From positions 1 through 64,000 of the forward strand of contig DATEMU010000013.1 of assembly GCA_035275405.1 (NCBI GenBank): a stretch of 64,000 bases of DNA, given 5' to 3'. The notes under the pieces are model-generated. The model did not search any database. It saw nothing but the letters and a program-made list of their open reading frames with translations, and was not told the DNA's origin. Both the position numbers and the translations under genes were made by a program. This DNA is from Phycisphaerae bacterium (lineage in GTDB: Bacteria; Planctomycetota; Phycisphaerae; UBA1845; UTPLA1). This document shows positions 60,167 to 64,000 of the stretch, piece after piece. How positions within the stretch are numbered: the stretch's first letter is position 1; each line of letters opens with the position of its first letter.

Positions 60167-60195
60167 ATAATATAAGCCAGAATATTATAAGTCAA
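60167..60195 (-). promoter_or_regulatory. Sigma70 promoter on the minus strand driving the orphan RNA
   Basis: On the minus strand TTGACT (60195-60190) and TATTAT (60172-60167) are 17 bases apart, a near-consensus promoter. The spacer and -10 contain the perfect inverted repeat ATAATAT-N8-ATATTAT (60167-60173 and 60182-60188), which could bind a regulator. No minus-strand protein gene begins downstream before the terminator. Confidence 0.7.
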
Positions 60196-60259
60196 GCCGG
60201 ATTCCGGTTTCGGACCTGCAACTTCGACCGGACGTGCCAACCGTCATCGTTAGATCGGA

Positions 60260-60892
60260 TTACTCGACCGGAAACAGCAGCAACTGGCCGCCGCGATTTG
60301 CCGGGTTCGCGATTCGGGCCGCTGCCAACCCCGCGGCCGAAGCCACGACCGCCGGTCGGATCGTCCGCACGATCCGATTCCGCACCCCCGTCCGACGCGC
60401 GGCCGCCACGAACCCATCAAGGTCCTGAAAGTCCCACTCTCCCCGCGGCACCGCCCGCCCATTGGTATCGCGAACAATCACCCCCCATCGCTCCACCATC
60501 CCCCGCACCGCGAACCGGTCGCACCGGCCCTCCTTTTGCCGGCTGTTCCGCCGGGCCTTCCGCACCAGCCAATGGTAAAATTCGTGCATGAACAGGAAAA
60601 ACGCCAGTTGAACGGCGTCCGCTGCCTCTACCTCATAGAGCTCCCGCCACCATGATCGCCGATCCGACCGGGCCCGGGCGATCTGCGTGCGAATCGCATA
60701 GGGGTAGCGATTCCGCCGCCCCAGGTTGATATGAATCCGCGGCGGCCGGTAGTAGCAGCTCCCCGAGAAATCCGACCCCCGGCTGTATCGAACGAACACG
60801 CGCATCCCGTCATGCGGCCAGTCCGCCACCGCTTCTTGAAAGAGCCTCTCCAAGGTCGCACTGTCCAAATGCGTGCTGTTATGGAGTTCCAT
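60260..60892 (-). CDS. Uncharacterised protein with an HEFYH metal-binding motif
   Basis: This 210-residue protein has AFFLFMHEFYHWLVRKARRN at about 103, an HExxH zinc motif inside a helix, and RYSRGSDFSGSCYYRPPRIHINLGRR earlier. The layout resembles SprT-like or other small metallopeptidases in planctomycetes, but no family is certain. The C-terminus is Ala-rich and Arg-rich. It starts 55 bases after the kdsD-like gene on the same strand. Confidence 0.65.
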   Translation of the reverse strand: MELHNSTHLDSATLERLFQEAVADWPHDGMRVFVRYSRGSDFSGSCYYRPPRIHINLGRRNRYPYAIRTQIARARSDRRSWWRELYEVEAADAVQLAFFLFMHEFYHWLVRKARRNSRQKEGRCDRFAVRGMVERWGVIVRDTNGRAVPRGEWDFQDLDGFVAAARRTGVRNRIVRTIRPAVVASAAGLAAARIANPANRGGQLLLFPVE

Positions 60893-60922
60893 CTCCGCCT
60901 ACCCCGACATCCCGCCTGGGAA

Positions 60923-60947
60923 GGCTCGGCGGGAGCCTCGCCCTCCC
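60923..60947. repeat. Short repeat abutting the kdsD stop codon
   Basis: A 25-base GC-rich block, of which GGCTCGGCGGGAGCCTCGCC is the core, lies directly next to the kdsD-like TAA stop. In one minus-strand frame it encodes GEAPAEP, a peptide artefact that I have seen repeatedly in planctomycete translations. It is probably a member of a short dispersed repeat family. Confidence 0.5.
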
Positions 60948-61943
60948 TTAACCCAGCCCCGCCCGCACCAAATCCTGCAACCGCACAATCCCCACCGGTC
61001 GGTGCCCATCCTCGGACACCACAAGAACGGTGATTTCGCTCTCCCTCATAATCCGCAGGCAGTCCACCGCCAGCGTCACCGGCGGGACCGTCGACGAGCG
61101 AACCGGCGTATCCGCTGGGTCGCGGCGACTCTGCCGCCACGCCTGCCCCGCCGACAGCTTCCCCGGCGTTTCGCAGCGCGTCAGCAGCCGCCGCAGGTCG
61201 CCATCCGTAAAGACACCCAGCAACTCGCCCTTTTCAGCCACCACACAGGACATGCCCAGTCGCTTGCTCGTCATCTCCACGAGCAGCTCATTAAACGTCG
61301 CCCTTTCCTTTACGCAGGCGAGTTGCTCCCCGCCGTGCATCAAGTCGGAGGCTCGCATAAGCAAGCGCCGGCCCAGGCTCCCGTCCGGGTGAAACCTCGC
61401 GAATTCCTCTTCACTGAATCCCCGCGAATCCAAGAGTGCCATCGCCAGCGCATCGCCCAGCGCCAGCGTCATCAACGTGCTGGTCGTTGGGGCAAGAGCC
61501 AACGGCCCGGCCTCCGGTCGCTGGGGGATGGGCAGGACCACGTCCGCGAGTTCGGCCAGTGGCGACTGCCCCGCCTCGCAGATCGCGATGACTTTCCCCC
61601 CCACCCGGCGAAAATGCCCGACGAAACTGACCAGTTCTTCGGTGTGACCGCTCTTTGAAAGCGCGAGGAGTGCGGCGTCCTGCCCGACAGCCCCCAAATC
61701 CCCGTGAACGCCTTCAACCGGGTGCATGAAGATCGCCGGCGTGCCCGTACTGGCCAGCGTCGCCGCGATCTTCCGCGCGATCAGCCCGCTCTTGCCCAGA
61801 CCCGAGACGACGACTTGCCCGCGCGCGGCGAGAACCAGCGCGACGGCCTTCTGAAGAGGCTCGCCCACCAGATCGGCCAGGGCGCCCAGCGCCTCCGCCT
61901 GCTCCTTCAGCATCCCCCGCGCCAATTGAATCGGATCACGCAA
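60948..61943 (-). CDS. kdsD: Arabinose-5-phosphate isomerase (KpsF/GutQ family)
   Basis: This 331-residue protein has an N-terminal SIS domain, with VSGLGKSGLIARKIAATLASTGTPAIFMHPVEGVHGDLGAV and LLALSKSGHTEELVSFVGHF, and two C-terminal CBS domains (LACVKERATFNELLVEM and VLVVSEDGHRPVGIVRLQDL). It converts ribulose 5-phosphate to arabinose 5-phosphate, the first step to Kdo. With the nearby LpxL-like gene it points to a lipopolysaccharide-type outer membrane. It is followed by the HEFYH gene and preceded by the Wzc-like gene on the same strand. Confidence 0.93.
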   Translation of the reverse strand: MRDPIQLARGMLKEQAEALGALADLVGEPLQKAVALVLAARGQVVVSGLGKSGLIARKIAATLASTGTPAIFMHPVEGVHGDLGAVGQDAALLALSKSGHTEELVSFVGHFRRVGGKVIAICEAGQSPLAELADVVLPIPQRPEAGPLALAPTTSTLMTLALGDALAMALLDSRGFSEEEFARFHPDGSLGRRLLMRASDLMHGGEQLACVKERATFNELLVEMTSKRLGMSCVVAEKGELLGVFTDGDLRRLLTRCETPGKLSAGQAWRQSRRDPADTPVRSSTVPPVTLAVDCLRIMRESEITVLVVSEDGHRPVGIVRLQDLVRAGLG

Positions 61944-61997
61944 TGGGCGTCTCCGTCCGGACTATGGAAAAGCGGATTGTATCGCGGGAATTGCGTC

Positions 61998-64000
61998 TTA
62001 GCGAGGCCGTTCGGCGTCGCCGGATTCGTCGGCGAGTCCCGGTTCCTCCGGCGGGGTGCTGTCATCCAGCTTGAGATCATCCTCGGTCAGCAGCTTCTCG
62101 CCGCTGATCGCGTCGATCTCCTGATCCAGATCAATCGTGCCCCAGTCCGAACCGGTCCCCGGGGAAATCGTCTCCACCGTCGGAAGCGGCTCGTCCATCG
62201 CGGGGGAAATATCGTCGACCGACGGCAGCAGATCGGCGCCCAATTCCGCCCTCGCGGTCGAGTCGATGTCGCCGGCCTCCGTCGACCCCGCGGCAGGCGC
62301 CGCACCCGCGTCATCGGCCCGAAGCTGCCCCCCCTCAACGTCGGACTTGAGCTGCGGCGTCTCGCCGCGTGATTCCTCGCTCGGCTCGCTGTACGCGTAA
62401 AACTCGCGGTAGGCCTTGCGGAAGTAGCCGCCGGCGCGGGACTCCACCTTGTTCAGGACCGCGCCGAATATCCTCGAGTTCATCGCCTCCAGCTGCGATT
62501 GCGTCCGCTGCAGCGCGCCCCGCGACGTCTCCCGGTACTGGCACACCAACAGCACCCCGTCCACCGAGCCGGCCAGCACCATCGCGTCGCTCACCAGCAG
62601 CACCGGCGGGCCGTCGAAAATCACCTGGTCGTACCGCGCCCGCGCCTCCACGATCAAATCCCGCAGCAGCGTGCTGCCCAGCAATTCCGCCGGGTTGGGC
62701 GGCACCGGGCCCGCGCTCAGCACGTCCAGGCCCGGCACGCTCGTCGTCGTCACCACGTCGTCCAGGTGCGCCTGGCCGATCAGCACATTGGACAGCCCCT
62801 CGTCGCGCATCCCCGCGAAGATCCGCGGCAGGCAGGCCCGCCGGAAGTTCGCGTCGATCAGGAGCACGCGCCGCCCGGACAGGGCAATCGAGATCGCCAG
62901 GTTCGTCGCCACCGTCGTCTTGCCGTTTCCGCCGCTCGGACTCGTCACCAGGATCACGCCCTGCTGCTCGGCGGGCGCGCTGAAGAACAGGTTCGCCCGC
63001 AGGTTGCGGAACGACTCCGCGACGACCGAGTGCGGGGCATCCAGGCTCGCCGTCTCCACCCGCGGGATTTCGATTTCGTCGTCTTCCGTCGACGGGATGG
63101 TGCCGAGCACGGGGATCGAATGCCGCAGGACGTCGCGCGGCGTCCGCACGCTCTTGTCGGCCATCTCCAGAAGCAGGGCAAAACCAATGCTCACTGCCAG
63201 CCCCAGGAAACTCCCAATTGGCACCCAAATCTCCCACTTCGGACTGGAGCGCCGCTTCGGCTCCTTCGCCCAGGACCGGGCCTCGATCTGCACCGATTTC
63301 TTCTGCCGCAGTGTCACCTCTAGCAGATGTTTCTTCTCCTGAAGCTGTTCGTACTGCGTCTTGTATTGCTCGAGCTCGTCTTCCAGCCGCAGATACTTCG
63401 CTTGCTTGGCGTCCTTGTCCTGCTGCTCGGCTCGCGCTTCGATCAGGCTGTCTTTCAACGTGACCAGCTGCTCCTGGGCCTCCAGAAAACTCTGTTTGGC
63501 CTGATCGATCTGATTGCGCTGATATTCGACGATCTTGCGGGCGCGCTCCTCCTGGACGCGGTCCGCCGAGACGTCCCGGGCGACTTGCGCTCCTTTCACC
63601 ACGCGATGGTTTTCCCCAAACCGCGATTTGGCCGCATTCAGTTCCTCTTCCGCCGTCTGAAGCCGTTGTTCGAGCTGATAAATGAACGGGTCCGAATTGA
63701 TCAGGTTCTGCAGTTCGGCCGTAATGGGCAGGGAATCCGGCGTCGCGTTGGCCAGCGCGTCATAGATCGCCTTCTTGCCGAACATGTCCACCTGCAATTC
63801 CGTCACCAGCGCTGTCAACGTCAGGATCCGCTCCTCCGTCTCACGCTGGGCAACTCCCAACACGTTGAACTCCGCGCGGAACTTCTCGATATCCGCGGTC
63901 TTTTGATCGAGGAACCCTTTGGCGCGCCCGACTTCCGCGCCGATCTGTTCTTCCGCCTCGCGAATCGATTGCTTCTGCTGCCGGTCCACGATCTCCACGT
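61998..64000 (-). CDS. Wzc-like polysaccharide tyrosine autokinase (partial at window end)
   Basis: This protein, over 666 residues long and open at the window end, has coiled coil to about residue 240, one membrane helix (near 262-282) and a BY-kinase domain. Walker A is SPSGGNGKTTVATNLA, Walker A' is LLIDANFRRACLP, and Walker B is VIFDGPPVLLVSDAMVLAG. The coiled coil belongs to the periplasmic chain-length determinant (Wzz) part, and the true N-terminus lies outside. The C-terminus after about 540 (SEPSEESRGETPQ) is acidic and disordered, possibly with tyrosine sites (YFRKAYREFYAYS). It controls exopolysaccharide length and export. The gene lies 54 bases upstream of kdsD. Confidence 0.92.
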   Translation of the reverse strand, partial: VEIVDRQQKQSIREAEEQIGAEVGRAKGFLDQKTADIEKFRAEFNVLGVAQRETEERILTLTALVTELQVDMFGKKAIYDALANATPDSLPITAELQNLINSDPFIYQLEQRLQTAEEELNAAKSRFGENHRVVKGAQVARDVSADRVQEERARKIVEYQRNQIDQAKQSFLEAQEQLVTLKDSLIEARAEQQDKDAKQAKYLRLEDELEQYKTQYEQLQEKKHLLEVTLRQKKSVQIEARSWAKEPKRRSSPKWEIWVPIGSFLGLAVSIGFALLLEMADKSVRTPRDVLRHSIPVLGTIPSTEDDEIEIPRVETASLDAPHSVVAESFRNLRANLFFSAPAEQQGVILVTSPSGGNGKTTVATNLAISIALSGRRVLLIDANFRRACLPRIFAGMRDEGLSNVLIGQAHLDDVVTTTSVPGLDVLSAGPVPPNPAELLGSTLLRDLIVEARARYDQVIFDGPPVLLVSDAMVLAGSVDGVLLVCQYRETSRGALQRTQSQLEAMNSRIFGAVLNKVESRAGGYFRKAYREFYAYSEPSEESRGETPQLKSDVEGGQLRADDAGAAPAAGSTEAGDIDSTARAELGADLLPSVDDISPAMDEPLPTVETISPGTGSDWGTIDLDQEIDAISGEKLLTEDDLKLDDSTPPEEPGLADESGDAERPR

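Larger units (their letters stand above)
59860..60259. other. Convergent intergenic region that contains an orphan RNA candidate
   Basis: These 400 bases separate a plus-strand and a minus-strand gene end. No protein-like frame is convincing. Minus-strand promoter, nested inverted repeats and a minus-strand terminator are described separately. A bidirectional use of the terminator for the acyltransferase gene is possible. Confidence 0.6.

Noticed and set aside
1..64000. CRISPR arrays, intact insertion sequences or prophage
   Set aside because: No regularly spaced direct repeats, transposase motifs or clustered phage genes were seen; the possible gp27-like protein stands alone.

Overview
The window is GC-rich, gene-dense bacterial DNA that most likely comes from a planctomycete (Planctomycetota, perhaps the Phycisphaerae side). 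This rests on gene content, not on any rRNA, of which there is none. Pointers are a prepilin-like protein with an H-X9-DG tail, secreted proteins with dockerin-like EF-hand loops and thrombospondin type 3 repeats, a ResB-CcsA fusion, a GreA domain on a very long N-terminal extension, tandem SPFH genes beside an ABC exporter, DUF5985 pairs, an MqnD of the futalosine menaquinone route, and many short palindromic repeats at gene ends. No tRNA, CRISPR array, prophage or intact insertion sequence was found.

Layout. 1-531: end of a CapD-type nucleotide-sugar enzyme plus a DUF5989 membrane peptide. 741-3553: an ArsR-family regulator and an 813-residue reactive-sulfur fusion enzyme (CoA-disulfide reductase, rhodanese, TusA and DsrE domains). 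3685-4610: a winged-helix-like protein and two DUF5985 membrane proteins. 4636-13951 (minus strand): a secreted HExxH protein, the ResB-CcsA cytochrome c assembly fusion, a CPBP protease, a GH3-type adenylate-forming enzyme and an alpha/beta hydrolase. 14042-18886: CstA, a repeat-rich intergenic stretch, two paralogous membrane proteins and a small helical protein. 18964-28783: membrane, secreted and metabolic genes (TSP3 protein, M29 aminopeptidase, prepilin-like protein, MqnD, YceH). 28864-32915: long GreA-like factor, a PIN toxin pair and an RdgC-like protein. 33109-40653: secreted proteins, succinyl-CoA ligase beta chain facing citrate synthase, and the EgtB-EgtD ergothioneine pair. 40736-46743: a small unknown protein, a WEWDG-repeat dockerin-like protein, an rRNA methyltransferase-like gene, a VapBC pair and recA. 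46750-56027: an ABC-2 permease divergent from an operon of three SPFH genes, an ABC ATPase, a second permease and a small membrane protein. 56163-64000: an EF-G paralogue, a retropepsin-like protein, and envelope genes (LpxL-like acyltransferase, arabinose-5-phosphate isomerase, Wzc-like kinase cut by the window end).

Systems that work together. Envelope and exopolysaccharide functions lie at both ends. The sulfur enzyme is probably controlled by its ArsR neighbour. The SPFH/ABC cluster looks like one membrane machine. EgtB and EgtD make ergothioneine. Two toxin-antitoxin-like pairs each have a palindrome at their start.

The strongest unexplained signal is non-coding. Between convergent genes at about 59913-60160 the minus strand carries a good sigma70 promoter (TTGACT-N17-TATTAT), a series of nested inverted repeats and a strong intrinsic terminator, with no plausible protein in between. 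This looks like an orphan structured RNA. A second, weaker structured-RNA candidate lies upstream of recA.
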